A DNA stretch of 64,000 bases from RDYJ01 sp034931405 (lineage in GTDB: Bacteria > Cyanobacteriota > Cyanobacteriia > Cyanobacteriales > Nostocaceae). How positions within the stretch are numbered: the first letter of the stretch is position 1; each line of letters starts with the position of its first letter. The position numbers and the translations under genes were made by a program. Shown here in pieces: positions 35,216-44,084 of the stretch. Where the stretch lies: assembly GCF_034931405.1 (NCBI RefSeq), contig NZ_JAYGHA010000009.1, positions 62,001 through 126,000 on the forward strand. The letters are read 5' to 3'. The notes beneath the pieces are model-generated. The model was not told the DNA's origin. It was given only the letters and a program-made list of their open reading frames with translations, and did no database searches.

Positions 35216-36328
35216 TCATTTTTTTTGATAGATATGAAGATGAGCTAATGTAATTAGGTCTTCTAATGAACGATTCTGACTAGGATTATGGCACTGGATA
35301 CCAATATTCACCGTGATCGGAAACGGTAAATGTTGATTCTGATTGAATTGGGCAATATTAGTTTCTACTCGCTCTTGTATAACTTCATAAGCAAGCTCAT
35401 ATCCTTGTATTAACACTACAAATTCATCTTCGCTGATCCGCCCTAAAGTATCGGAAGTGCGGAAACTATGTTTGAGTAATCTGGAAATTGCCAGGATAGC
35501 GTCTTCACCAAGTTCACTACCAAAAGTATGATTAATTTCTTCAAGTCCATTCAGTTCAAAGAACATCAAACTCGTATGAATTTGCGATTGCGCTCCGCGC
35601 ACTGCCGTAGGCAATCGCTTGGCTAGTCTTAATTGCTGTTCAGCCAACAGGAAAAAACCGCGTCGGTTATGCAGTCCAGTGAGTTCATCAGTCAGGGAGA
35701 GACGGCGGATTTCCGCTTCCATCCCTTTGCGTTCTTGTATTTCCTTTTGCAGAAAGGTGTTGGCTTTTTCTAGGGCGGTTGTGCGATCGCGTAATTGTTG
35801 TTCTAATTGAGAATATATCTGTAAATTATCCATAGCTATTGCTGTACTATCTGCTAGTAATTGCAATAACTTCACTTCTTCTGTAGTCGCTTGATGCTGC
35901 TGTGACCAATAAGTACCAATTGCACCAATTGGTTCATCAGTACGGATGGGAACCATAGCCATACTTTTCACATAAGTATCTTGATAAACAGCCCTGGAAA
36001 TTCTTTGATCATTGAATATGTCTTCAATAATACTTGGTTGACAGTTTTGCATCACCCAACCATCAATACCAGTATGGTTCGGAAATCGCTGACCTTTCCA
36101 TAGAGGCGCAATAGTATTCTCATCAACGTAATAGGAAAAGTCATTATCTAATAATACAAACGTCGCTCCATCAGAATTAGTCAGTTCTCGGACTGCTGAT
36201 AGCACAATTTTCGTCATCTCTTCTAAAGTACGTGCCAAGCATAGCTTTTGAACTACTATCAACAAACGCTCTATTGACCGTAAATAATACTCAGTACCAG
36301 CCATTTGTGAGTCAATTTTGATGTACAT
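35216..36328 (-). CDS. GAF-GGDEF protein with degenerate signature (SEDEF)
   Basis: A GAF sensor domain spans about residues 20-175 (VLLDNDFSYYVDENT, VMQNCQPSIIEDIFNDQRIS, GAIGTYWSQQHQATTEE). A coiled-coil linker leads to a GGDEF domain (LTDELTGLHNRRGFF). The catalytic signature reads RISEDEF (residues 297-303), so the second position Gly-Gly is Ser-Glu. Diguanylate cyclase activity is therefore doubtful; a regulatory role is likely. The 35-bp palindrome at 35584 adds a stretch reading LPTAVRGAQSQ in the same domain. No EAL domain follows. Confidence 0.85.
   Translation of the reverse strand: MYIKIDSQMAGTEYYLRSIERLLIVVQKLCLARTLEEMTKIVLSAVRELTNSDGATFVLLDNDFSYYVDENTIAPLWKGQRFPNHTGIDGWVMQNCQPSIIEDIFNDQRISRAVYQDTYVKSMAMVPIRTDEPIGAIGTYWSQQHQATTEEVKLLQLLADSTAIAMDNLQIYSQLEQQLRDRTTALEKANTFLQKEIQERKGMEAEIRRLSLTDELTGLHNRRGFFLLAEQQLRLAKRLPTAVRGAQSQIHTSLMFFELNGLEEINHTFGSELGEDAILAISRLLKHSFRTSDTLGRISEDEFVVLIQGYELAYEVIQERVETNIAQFNQNQHLPFPITVNIGIQCHNPSQNRSLEDLITLAHLHIYQKK
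35584..35618. repeat. In-frame palindromic insertion inside the GGDEF domain
   Basis: GCGATTGC and GCAATCGC form inverted ends of a 35-base element with GC-rich inner part, unlike its AT-rich surroundings. Read on the minus strand it is in frame and encodes the RLPTAVRGAQSQ stretch between the LRLAKR and SLMFFELNGLEEIN segments. Confidence 0.75.
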
Positions 36329-36478
36329 AACATTTTTTAATAGGTATTTTATATACTCCTAGCTATTTCTATAATAGTAAAAATATCAAAATATTTGTAG
36401 AAATTTAATCTTCTTCATCACCGCTTTTATCGTATTCTTACTAAGTATTCATTCTTATTCATAATTTACATAATTATC

Positions 36479-37204
36479 ATGACTGATTGCCTTTATTGCT
36501 ACCCAAAATTATACTCAGGTATTTTACTCAAACGCTACAAACGTTTTTTTGCTGATGTTCAACTTGTGTCTGGCGAAGTTGTGACAGCACACTGTCCCAA
36601 TACAGGACCAATGACAGGAGTTTCTACTATTGGTAGTCCTGTACAGTTGTCTAAAAGCGATAATCCTCAGCGAAAATTAGCTTATACTTTGGAGTTAATT
36701 CAAGTAAACGAACCAGAACCGACTTGGGTAGGTGTAAATACAGCTTTACCTAACCGAGTAGTCAAATTAGCTTTAGAAAAATATCTTTTCTCTGAATTAA
36801 GTGAATATACACAAGTTAAAGGTGAAGTAGTTTATGGAAAAGATAAAAAAAGTCGAGTAGATTTTTACTTAACAGGAAATGAACAACAACGTCCGATTTA
36901 TTTAGAAGTTAAAAATACAACTTGGACACAAGGAAATTTAGCCTTATTTCCTGACACAGAAACCACAAGAGGACAAAAGCATTTACGGGAATTAATGGAA
37001 GTGTTACCCCAAAGCCGTGCGGTAATGTTGTACTTTATTAATCGTGGTGATTGTCCAGAGTTTGCCCCCGGTGACACTAAAGATCCTATATATGGTAAGT
37101 TGTTACGGCAAGCGATCGCTCTCGGTTTAGAAGTCTTACCTTGTCGGTTTGATATTTCTCCTGAAGGTATCCGCTATTTGGGTTTAGCAGAACTGAAAAT
37201 TTAA
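36479..37204 (+). CDS. sfsA: DNA/RNA nuclease SfsA
   Basis: The protein covers the whole SfsA family: LKRYKRFFADVQL near the start, CPNTGPMTGV, VKGEVVYGKDKKSRVDFYL, and the nuclease-type segment YLEVKNTTW with the conserved acidic residues. SfsA was first named as a sugar fermentation stimulation protein in E. coli and is now classed as a nucleic-acid-binding nuclease. It stands alone on the plus strand. Confidence 0.93.
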   Translation: MTDCLYCYPKLYSGILLKRYKRFFADVQLVSGEVVTAHCPNTGPMTGVSTIGSPVQLSKSDNPQRKLAYTLELIQVNEPEPTWVGVNTALPNRVVKLALEKYLFSELSEYTQVKGEVVYGKDKKSRVDFYLTGNEQQRPIYLEVKNTTWTQGNLALFPDTETTRGQKHLRELMEVLPQSRAVMLYFINRGDCPEFAPGDTKDPIYGKLLRQAIALGLEVLPCRFDISPEGIRYLGLAELKI

Positions 37205-37282
37205 GCATTTAACCATCAGCTAACAACCACATCAAAGTGCGTAATTATTAACACACAAACTTTCTCTCAAGAGAATGCTAAC

Positions 37283-37390
37283 ATGAATACAAAGATTGTT
37301 CCTCACGTTTCCACAAAGATCAAGGATAAACTTCCTATTTTTGATCAGCAGTTTTTGTTGAATAAAAATAACAAACAGCAGGAAACATGA
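37283..37390 (+). CDS. Possible small peptide (35 aa)
   Basis: An ATG frame of 35 codons (MNTKIVPHVSTKIKDKLPIF, ending KNNKQQET) lies between sfsA and the Uma2 gene. There is no clear ribosome binding site and no family match I know. It is listed because the composition is plausible. It ends 30 bases before the Uma2 start. Confidence 0.2.
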   Translation: MNTKIVPHVSTKIKDKLPIFDQQFLLNKNNKQQET

Positions 37391-37420
37391 ATGATCTGAG
37401 TAATCATATCAGATTGCTAT

Positions 37421-38200
37421 ATGTTAGAAACACTTGTGACTGAAACCACCGTGGAAATGCCACCCACCCAGGCAGAACTTCCTTATGATGACGGTATTCC
37501 AATGGAGACACAAAGACATAAATTACAATTGGATATTTTAATGGACACCATTCAGCCTTGGCTAGATCAAAGGACTGATGGATATGTGGGGGGCAATATG
37601 TTTGTCTACTACAGTTTAGCGCAATTAAAAAATCAGGATTTTCGGGGTCCAGACTTCTTTACCGTCTTAGGTGTTCCCAAAAAAGAGCGTCTTTCTTGGG
37701 TGGTTTGGGAAGAAGGAAAATCACCAGATGTAGTAATTGAATTACTTTCAGAAAGCACAGCCAAAAATGATAAAAATCAGAAAAAACTGATTTATCAAAA
37801 TCAGATGCGTGTTTCTGAATATTTTTGGTTTGATCCTTTTAACCCAGATGATTTTGCAGGTTTTCACATTAATAGTGGTGTGTATGAACCTATTCCTTTT
37901 AATGATAAAAATCAGTTAGTAAGTACAGTTTTAGGTTTGACTTTAGTCCGTTGGCAGGGTAATTATCGGGCTGTAGATGCCACTTGGTTACGCTGGGCAA
38001 ATAACATCGGTGAGTTATTTCCTACTTCTTTAGAACTTGCTGAACAGGAAAAACAACGGGCTGAACAAGAAAAACAACGGGCTGAACAAGCTGAAGATAA
38101 ATTAAGACAAGTTGCAGTAAATTTGTTAAATAATGGAATGCCTATAGAACAAGTGGCACAGTTAACAGGTTTAGATCCAAAGCAACTTCTGGGAGAGTAA
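37421..38200 (+). CDS. Uma2 family PD-(D/E)XK nuclease-like protein
   Basis: Uma2 proteins (formerly DUF820) are very abundant in cyanobacteria and have a restriction-endonuclease-like fold of unclear function. The core is at about residues 60-180: GPDFFTVLGVPKKER, SPDVVIELLSEST, KLIYQNQMRVSEYFWFDP. A coiled tail follows (EQEKQRAEQ repeated) and then VAQLTGLDPKQLL. The acidic residues of the nuclease fold (GPD, PDVVIEL) are present. Confidence 0.9.
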   Translation: MLETLVTETTVEMPPTQAELPYDDGIPMETQRHKLQLDILMDTIQPWLDQRTDGYVGGNMFVYYSLAQLKNQDFRGPDFFTVLGVPKKERLSWVVWEEGKSPDVVIELLSESTAKNDKNQKKLIYQNQMRVSEYFWFDPFNPDDFAGFHINSGVYEPIPFNDKNQLVSTVLGLTLVRWQGNYRAVDATWLRWANNIGELFPTSLELAEQEKQRAEQEKQRAEQAEDKLRQVAVNLLNNGMPIEQVAQLTGLDPKQLLGE

Positions 38201-38584
38201 CCCAACATATAACAGGTGATAGGTGACAGTAGAGATGGGGAAATGGGAAGCAGGGAGAGAATATTATATTAACTTTTGCCTTTTGCCTTCTTTCCACTGT
38301 TCCCTGTTCCCTTTTTAACCCAACTTAAACAAATAACGAATATTCATACCTAGCTATTTACGTTGATGTTGCTGAACCAGTAGAGGTAATTTTAGAGAAG
38401 ATTAGAACGGCTTTAGGAATTTAGGCGTGGTGATGCAATACTGTATCAGTTAATAGTTATAGTGAAAACAAACCCATGCTTGTCAATGTGGGGTATCAAA
38501 TCTAATCATGGATACAAAAAAATTACTGATAATCTGATATACTTTCAATGTAACAATGTTTAAATTTTTGCTTAATCCGTAATA
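38201..38584. other. Spacer with heptamer repeats and a gene remnant
   Basis: TTTTGCC/TTCCCTG repeats lie at about 38276-38312. An open segment at 38335-38424 reads as 29 codons ending VEVILEKIRTALGI before a TAG; see the pseudogene entry. After it no gene is seen until 38585. Confidence 0.5.
38335..38424 (+). pseudogene. C-terminal remnant of an unidentified protein
   Basis: The frame after a TAA at 38326 gives NEYSYLAIYVDVAEPVEVIL followed by EKIRTALGI and a TAG stop. It has a protein-like beta-helix pattern but no start codon, and looks like the tail of a deleted gene. I cannot name the family. Confidence 0.35.
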
Positions 38585-39424
38585 ATGCCTTTAGTTAAAC
38601 CCTTCACTCAGGGATTTTCTTTGCTGCGTTTTGGCAAACAGCGTCCATCGAAATTCAGATTTACCAAAGTATTGCCTCTATTATTGATAGGGATAGCAAT
38701 TTACTGTTTTTTAGAATTGGCTTGGCCAAAGCGTTTCCTACTTCCCAGCTTATTTGGAGAGTCAGTATTTTGTGTCAATACTCCTGATAAAGTTTTAGCA
38801 CTGACATTTGACGACGGACCTCATCCAGTCTATACCAGAGCAATTGCTCAAACCCTTTCAGATTATCAAGCTCAGGGAACATTTTTTGTATTGGGAAAAC
38901 ACAGTAAAATGTATCCCCAAATTGTCCAATCTTTGCAACAACATGGACATGAAATAGCTAACCATACCTGGCATCATTACAATTTAAATAGTAAGTTCCA
39001 ACCTTCTATTTATAAAGAAATTGCCGAAACAGATATTTTAATTAATCAATTAATTTCACCCAAAAATGTTTACTTTAGACCTCCTTTTGGTCGTGCTGGT
39101 GTTTTTGTCACGAATGTTTTAAAACAGATGAGTAAGCCGATTATTTTTTGGGATGTGGATTTACAGGACTGGCGTGGAAAATCTGCCGCAGAGATGATGA
39201 AGATATTTGAAAATAACTTTCATAATGGTTCAATCATTCTTTTACATGATTCTGATGGTGTAGCAAAAGGAGGAGTATATGCTAGTCGCCACAATACTGT
39301 AGAGGTAGTGGAGGAAATTTTGAAAGCTTATACTCCCCAGGGGTATGAATTTGTAACTATATCAGAGTTATTAAAGAGAGGAAATGTAGTTAAAGTACAA
39401 GAACGCTGTTTAAAGCAAAATTAA
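38585..39424 (+). CDS. Polysaccharide deacetylase (NodB homology domain)
   Basis: NodB-type enzymes remove acetyl groups from N-acetylglucosamine-containing polysaccharides. A single N-terminal membrane anchor (about residues 30-50) precedes the catalytic domain. Motifs seen are LTFDDGPHP with the catalytic Asp and metal-binding Asp, HEIANHTWHH with two metal-binding His, and RPPFGRAG. The C-terminal motif IILLHDSDG is also intact. The next gene follows after 10 bases, so they are likely one operon for cell-surface glycan. Confidence 0.92.
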   Translation: MPLVKPFTQGFSLLRFGKQRPSKFRFTKVLPLLLIGIAIYCFLELAWPKRFLLPSLFGESVFCVNTPDKVLALTFDDGPHPVYTRAIAQTLSDYQAQGTFFVLGKHSKMYPQIVQSLQQHGHEIANHTWHHYNLNSKFQPSIYKEIAETDILINQLISPKNVYFRPPFGRAGVFVTNVLKQMSKPIIFWDVDLQDWRGKSAAEMMKIFENNFHNGSIILLHDSDGVAKGGVYASRHNTVEVVEEILKAYTPQGYEFVTISELLKRGNVVKVQERCLKQN

Positions 39425-39434
39425 AACAATCAAG

Positions 39435-41144
39435 ATGGACGTGAAAAATAACTGGCGCTCTACCGTTTCTGCTCCCTGGTTTCATCCTTTACTGCTGCTG
39501 ATTTGGTTCATCATTGGTATGGGTTTACGTTTGACTAACTTAACAGCCAAATCTCCGTGGACTGATGAATTTGCGACTTTAGTATTTAGTTTGGGTAATA
39601 GTTTTTTACCAGTACCTTTAGATCAAGCGATCGCCCCTGATATTTTATTACAACCATTACAAATAAATCCTACGGTTGGTATAGGAGATGTAATTAATAA
39701 TCTTCTCACAGAGGATAATCACCCACCACTATATTTTGTCCTGGTTCATCTGTGGATGAGGCTATTTCACCACCCAGACGGTTTAGTATCCCTGTTTGCC
39801 GCACGTTCATTTCCGGCTTTACTGGGTGCGGCCTCTATTCCCTGTGCTTATTTTTTAGGTAAATTAGCTTTTCGTTCTCCATTAGTAGGACAATTAGCAG
39901 CTGCAATGATGGCAGTCTCACCCTACGGAGTATTCTTAGCACAAGAAGCCCGTCATTATACCTTGGCTATGCTTTGGGTGATGCTTTCGATAGCTTGTTT
40001 GGTAGTTGCTATTCGTCACCTGGAAAAGCAAAAATTGTTACCTTTGTGGTTAATTATTGCTTGGGTGGGAGTTAACGCCTTGGGTTTTGCTACTCATTTC
40101 TTTTTTGTGATCACTCTTGGCGCTGAAGCTGTAGCTTTGATTTTTGTAGCTTGGAAACAACAAACTCAAACAAAAACTTGGGTGTTGCTTTCTCCTCTGT
40201 GGTGGCGGCTTTATTATGTAGTAGCTGGTACGGCTGTTGCTGGGTTGGTGTGGTTGCCTGGGAGGTTACAAAATCGCTACATTGGCACTTTAACGGAGTG
40301 GATTAAAGGTGAGCGTGTGGGACTAGGTTGGATTAGCCCCATTTTTCAAGCTTTAGGTACATGGATTACCATGATTTCTTTACTCCCAGTTGAAGCACCT
40401 CAGTTAACGGTGGTTATATTGTCTGGGTTGGTGATGTTAATTTTCTTTATTTGGGCAGTGCCAATTTTAATTAGGGGGATAAAAGTTCAATTACAAGAAC
40501 CGGAAATTGGTTCTATTACTCAGGTATTTATTGGGGTAGTTTTAGGAGCGATCGCTCTATTTTTCTTCTTTACTTATGTCCTGGGTATCGATCTTACCAG
40601 GGGCGCTCGCTATAGTTTTGTTTACTTTCCAGCAGTAATAATTATACTGGGTGCAAGTCTGGCAGTTTGTTATCAAAATCCCCACATTGGTAAATGGGGT
40701 ATCACTGGCAAACAAGCTGTAATCTTGATTTGGGTGATGGGATTAATAAGTGCTATTACAGTTACTTTTAATCTGGGTTATCGCAAATATTATCGCCCTG
40801 ATTTATTTCTTCCCATAATTGCACAAAATTCCTCAGTCCCGGTTCTCATTGCCACAACTCACAAAAGTTTAGTCCAAACTGGGGAAATGATGGGTATAGC
40901 TTGGGAGTTAAAATTCTCTGGTTCACAAGTTAATGCTCAATTTCTCCTTGCCCATCAAAGTCAAAACCCCAATACTTCTACTACAGCCTTAGAACAGACT
41001 ATCAAAGAATTACCACGACCTTTTGATTTATGGTTGGTCAATTTTCATGCTCCCATCAGCCAGGAAGTGGAAAAATGTCTGCGTGATGAGCAAAAGTTGC
41101 CAGGAATATATGGGTATGAGTATGAACTGTATCACTGTAAATAA
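39435..41144 (+). CDS. GT-C type membrane glycosyltransferase (ArnT/PMT-like)
   Basis: The 569-residue protein has about a dozen membrane segments with the N-terminal GT-C pattern: LRLTNLTAKSPWTDEFATLVF carries the acidic residues (WTDE) of the first loop, and NHPPLYFVLVHLWMRLF the second conserved region. These enzymes use lipid-linked sugar donors. It overlaps no other gene and follows the deacetylase by 10 bases. Acceptor is unknown; the pairing suggests an envelope polysaccharide. Confidence 0.8.
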   Translation: MDVKNNWRSTVSAPWFHPLLLLIWFIIGMGLRLTNLTAKSPWTDEFATLVFSLGNSFLPVPLDQAIAPDILLQPLQINPTVGIGDVINNLLTEDNHPPLYFVLVHLWMRLFHHPDGLVSLFAARSFPALLGAASIPCAYFLGKLAFRSPLVGQLAAAMMAVSPYGVFLAQEARHYTLAMLWVMLSIACLVVAIRHLEKQKLLPLWLIIAWVGVNALGFATHFFFVITLGAEAVALIFVAWKQQTQTKTWVLLSPLWWRLYYVVAGTAVAGLVWLPGRLQNRYIGTLTEWIKGERVGLGWISPIFQALGTWITMISLLPVEAPQLTVVILSGLVMLIFFIWAVPILIRGIKVQLQEPEIGSITQVFIGVVLGAIALFFFFTYVLGIDLTRGARYSFVYFPAVIIILGASLAVCYQNPHIGKWGITGKQAVILIWVMGLISAITVTFNLGYRKYYRPDLFLPIIAQNSSVPVLIATTHKSLVQTGEMMGIAWELKFSGSQVNAQFLLAHQSQNPNTSTTALEQTIKELPRPFDLWLVNFHAPISQEVEKCLRDEQKLPGIYGYEYELYHCK

Positions 41145-41147
41145 ATT

Positions 41148-41570
41148 ATGGCAGAGAAGTTTCCCATTATTGAAATTCCCCTAGATGCTTCTCAGGATAT
41201 TGAGGATTTGGGAACAAAATAAAAATTTTGGTTTTATCACCCAGATTTGGGGCGCTGTCTATTTAAAAAAGCCAGATCAAACACAGGTGAAGATTGGGCA
41301 GAAAAAATTGCATCTGAATTGGTAAGAATTCAGGTGAGGCGATAAGATCCCCGACTTCTTTTGTTTATTGTGTCCATAAATGATAAATTGATCTTAGAAG
41401 TCGGGGATCTGGGTATGAACGATTGTTATAGCTGAATACTTATCTGAATTGTGCGATTTATTGGGACTACCTCATGCTAATTATGAACTAGCAACATTTA
41501 ATGGCGAAAACGGTATTATTTCGCCATCATTTTTACAAAGAGAATGGGAAAAGCTCATGGTTTGCGATAT
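41148..41570 (+). pseudogene. Disrupted HipA-like kinase gene, 5' part
   Basis: The frame opens with MAEKFPIIEIPLDASQDIED but meets TAA at 41220. Reading on gives KFWFYHPDLGRCLFKKARSN and GEDWAEKIASEL. The same protein resumes after 41412 as YLSELCDLLGLPHANYELAT and ENGIISPSFL. Between them is a dispersed hairpin (41346-41411). This resembles the N-terminus of cyanobacterial HipA-like proteins, whose kinase part is missing here. Nonsense change, insertion and truncation together show a dead gene. Confidence 0.75.
41346..41411. repeat. Dispersed hairpin inserted in the HipA-like remnant
   Basis: AGATCCCCGACTTCT and AGAAGTCGGGGATCT flank a 36-base loop, longer than in other copies. It interrupts the coding sequence between GEDWAEKI and the resumed LSELCDLLG segment. 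Confidence 0.7.
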
Positions 41571-41961
41571 CTTCCCAAATCGGCTATTGAAAAAATTGAT
41601 AAATTACAAAATCAAGAACTTTTGTATTTAAACCACGACTTTCAAAATCCATATCACTCACGGGCATTACTATTACGTACAAATGATAATTATATTGTTG
41701 GTTACTGTCCCCAGTATATTGTAGATGATGTTTTTAAACTCAATCACAAAAATCCAAAAACTTGTCAAAGTGCAAGTTGAAAAAGTTAACCCAGTTCCAG
41801 CACCGCTTCAGCTACGTTTATTATGTACTCTGACTGCAAAATGGCATGATGATTTTCCTCCATTTTCTAGTCAGGAATATCAACCAATTATATCTGATAT
41901 TCCAGCAGATAATAAACGAATTGGACACAAGGTGGGTTCTTTGCTCGAACTTAATTTGTAA
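41544..41961 (+). pseudogene. Frameshifted HIRAN-domain protein
   Basis: The first frame reads HGLRYLPKSAIEKIDKL then LLYLNHDFQNPYHSRALLL and NYIVGYCPQYIVDDVFKL, a HIRAN-like pattern (conserved NPYHSRAL ... VGYCP). It stops at 41780 after a frameshift near the A-run at 41756. The +1 frame carries on with LVKVQVEKVNPVPAPLQLRL and LTAKWHDDFPPFSSQEYQPI to 41961. HIRAN domains are thought to bind DNA ends. It overlaps the end of the HipA-like fragment. Confidence 0.65.
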
Positions 41962-42035
41962 AGGGAATATCAGCTGATTGTATCTGATATTCCCCTAATT
42001 GTGCTATTACTTCAATCTGTGAAAACTGTTGATTT

Positions 42036-43013
42036 TTAAAGTTGATGTTCAGCTAAAAAAGCATCAACTTCTTCTGCTGTGGGTTGAGATGCGATCGCGC
42101 CGGGTTTAATAGTAGTCAGCGCCCCTACAGCACTAGCATAAGTAACAACTCGTTTAGCAGTTTCTCCATCCCGTAAACTCTGAATACCCGACTTACTCAA
42201 CTGATGGATAAACCCAGCCAAAAAGCTATCTCCCGCACCAGTGGTATCAACAACAGGGATGGAAAAAGCTGGTAATTTACCTTCGTTCTCACCTAAACAA
42301 TAGGAACAACCATTTTCTCCATCTGTGACTAAAACACCTTCTAATGAATTAAGTCGATAAGTAATTGCTCCAGGGTCTTTAGTATCAAATAACCATTCTG
42401 CTTCTTCTTTGGTTAGTTTGAGAAAATCGAACCGCTTTAATAATGCCAGAATTTTGGACTTGGCTGTATTTTCATCTTGCCAAAATACTGGTCGCCAATT
42501 TACATCTAAGATAATTTTCAGGTCATATTTTTCTGCTAACTCTAAGGCTCGCAAAACAGCTTGCTCACTTTCAGGATAGGCTAGTTCTAAAGTTCCTACT
42601 ACCAGAAAGTCTGCTTCATCAAACAGCGCAGATGGTACTTGTTTGGCTTGTAACCGGGTATCAGCAAATTCGCTAGTGTCATATTTACCAAAACCAGCAA
42701 AAGTGCGATCGCCTGTCAAGTCTCTGACCACATAAACTTGTCGCGTTGGTGCTGTGGGATGACACTGCACACCCCTTATATCTACACCGACATCTTGTAA
42801 TAACTTCACCAGTGTATTACCGGGTTCATCCGCTCCTACTGCGCCAATAAAACCTGCTGGCGTTCCCAGTTTGGCTAAAGCACAAGCAACATTTGCCGGC
42901 GCTCCCCCTGGGTAGGGAGTCCAAGACTTGACTTCTGACAGCTTTAGCCCCATTTGATCAGCTAAACAATCAAACAAAACTTCGCCAAGGCACAAAACAC
43001 GGGGATTACTCAT
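42036..43013 (-). CDS. Fructokinase (PfkB family)
   Basis: The PfkB-family kinase phosphorylates fructose to fructose 6-phosphate. The N-terminal PYPGGAPANVACALAKLG and the C-terminal VVDTTGAGDSFLAGF motif (with the catalytic Asp in GAGD) are intact. The protein is 325 residues, as usual for cyanobacterial fructokinases. Fructose from sucrose breakdown is the likely substrate. It shares no operon with neighbours. Confidence 0.9.
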   Translation of the reverse strand: MSNPRVLCLGEVLFDCLADQMGLKLSEVKSWTPYPGGAPANVACALAKLGTPAGFIGAVGADEPGNTLVKLLQDVGVDIRGVQCHPTAPTRQVYVVRDLTGDRTFAGFGKYDTSEFADTRLQAKQVPSALFDEADFLVVGTLELAYPESEQAVLRALELAEKYDLKIILDVNWRPVFWQDENTAKSKILALLKRFDFLKLTKEEAEWLFDTKDPGAITYRLNSLEGVLVTDGENGCSYCLGENEGKLPAFSIPVVDTTGAGDSFLAGFIHQLSKSGIQSLRDGETAKRVVTYASAVGALTTIKPGAIASQPTAEEVDAFLAEHQL

Positions 43014-43366
43014 CTCATTTTCAATTTACAACTTGGAATTAGGACTCTGTATAAAATCTACAACAATCTTTATTCGTTTGTCTCCAGTTATTCATAGAAT
43101 ACAATAGCAGTTTTTGTGACTAAATATGGTACATAATGTTATTAAATTCCCAAATTTTTCACTTCATTAACTCAGAGAATTTTCTGATAAATTAGTAATA
43201 TTTCTTACTAATATCTTGAGCAAGCAAATTAATCTTCAGATTAAATTCAAATAAAATTTTGACTTTGGTATTACTAGGAACATTTACAATGTCTAGCTCC
43301 CTTGAGAATCTTTTAGAATTAGAAAGAGTGATTGAGTAAATATACCAAGGGAGGAATAAATAAGTC
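43014..43366. other. Spacer with promoters of divergent genes
   Basis: This 353-base AT-rich stretch lies between the fructokinase and the LuxR-type regulator, and presumably holds both promoters. No gene, repeat or clear box was found, apart from the ribosome binding site GGGAGGA at 43350-43356 of the regulator. Confidence 0.3.
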
Positions 43367-43642
43367 ATGGCTGCTAGTGACTCTGGGACCCCTGTTAGTC
43401 TGTCAGACAGAGAACTGCAAATTATCGACTTAGTGGCCGCTGGCTTAACTAACCAAGAAATTGCAGGAAAACTGGAAATTAGCAAACGTACAGTTGATAA
43501 CCATATCAGCAATATTCTCACCAAAACCAAAACTGACAACCGAGTAGCGTTGGTTCGGTGGGCTTTGCAGTGGGGAAAAGTCTGCTTAAACGATGTCAAT
43601 TGCTGTACTCTACCTCACCATAATGATTCAACCATTAGTTAG
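43367..43642 (+). CDS. LuxR-type HTH regulator, PedR-like
   Basis: The 91-residue protein is a single GerE/LuxR HTH domain: LSDRELQIIDLVAAGLTNQE then IAGKLEISKRTVDNHISNIL. It has no receiver domain. Its size and sequence match PedR, the redox-responsive regulator known in Synechocystis, which senses photosynthetic electron flow through thioredoxin. The C-terminal cysteines (VCLNDVNCCTLP) may be the redox site, by inference. GGGAGGA lies 10 bases before the ATG. psb34, a photosystem assembly gene, lies 440 bases downstream. Confidence 0.88.
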   Translation: MAASDSGTPVSLSDRELQIIDLVAAGLTNQEIAGKLEISKRTVDNHISNILTKTKTDNRVALVRWALQWGKVCLNDVNCCTLPHHNDSTIS

Positions 43643-44084
43643 TTGATGACTATGAATCGCTGTGGATGCTGAAAAGTCAATTTTGAGGTTTGCTGATTGT
43701 TCTCCTCCTCACCTCTATTTTTCAGTGTGAACCTCTACCACCAGTTCCGCAACTTTCACTCAGCACCAGTTGAAGCTAAGGGAATCAGCCAGTTTTCAGT
43801 ATCGGAACTATATATCAGAATTCTTCATACTTCTTTCGATTCAGCACAACAGACTCCCGAAGAAAGATCAAGGAATCTCTAGACTTCTTGTAGAAGTCGG
43901 GCAAAAGGTAAGGGGAAAAAGTGTCATCTTTTTTACCCTTTACCTTTCCAGATCCTTTATTTCTGTCCGCAAAGGAGATAATTTTGTATTTTGATTAAAT
44001 ATAAAGATTTATATATTTTTATGAAAACAAAACTCTAATAAATGTAACATTCTATAATTAAGAAGATAAAAAGGAATAGCTATA
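43643..44084. other. Spacer before psb34 with a degenerate hairpin
   Basis: GACTTCT-N3-AGAAGTC at 43882-43898 is a short form of the dispersed hairpin. Nearby AAGGTAAGGGGAAA and TTTACCCTTTACC form a second inverted pair. TATAAT at 44053-44058 is a candidate -10 for psb34, 27 bases before its ATG. One half-site resembling HLR1 (GTTACATT on minus, 44042-44049) overlaps the area. Short frames here are not convincing. Confidence 0.45.

Noticed and set aside
43697..43994. Frames of 61 and 74 codons before psb34
   Set aside because: Both run across the degenerate hairpin and heptamer-like inverted repeat; no ribosome binding site or family resemblance.
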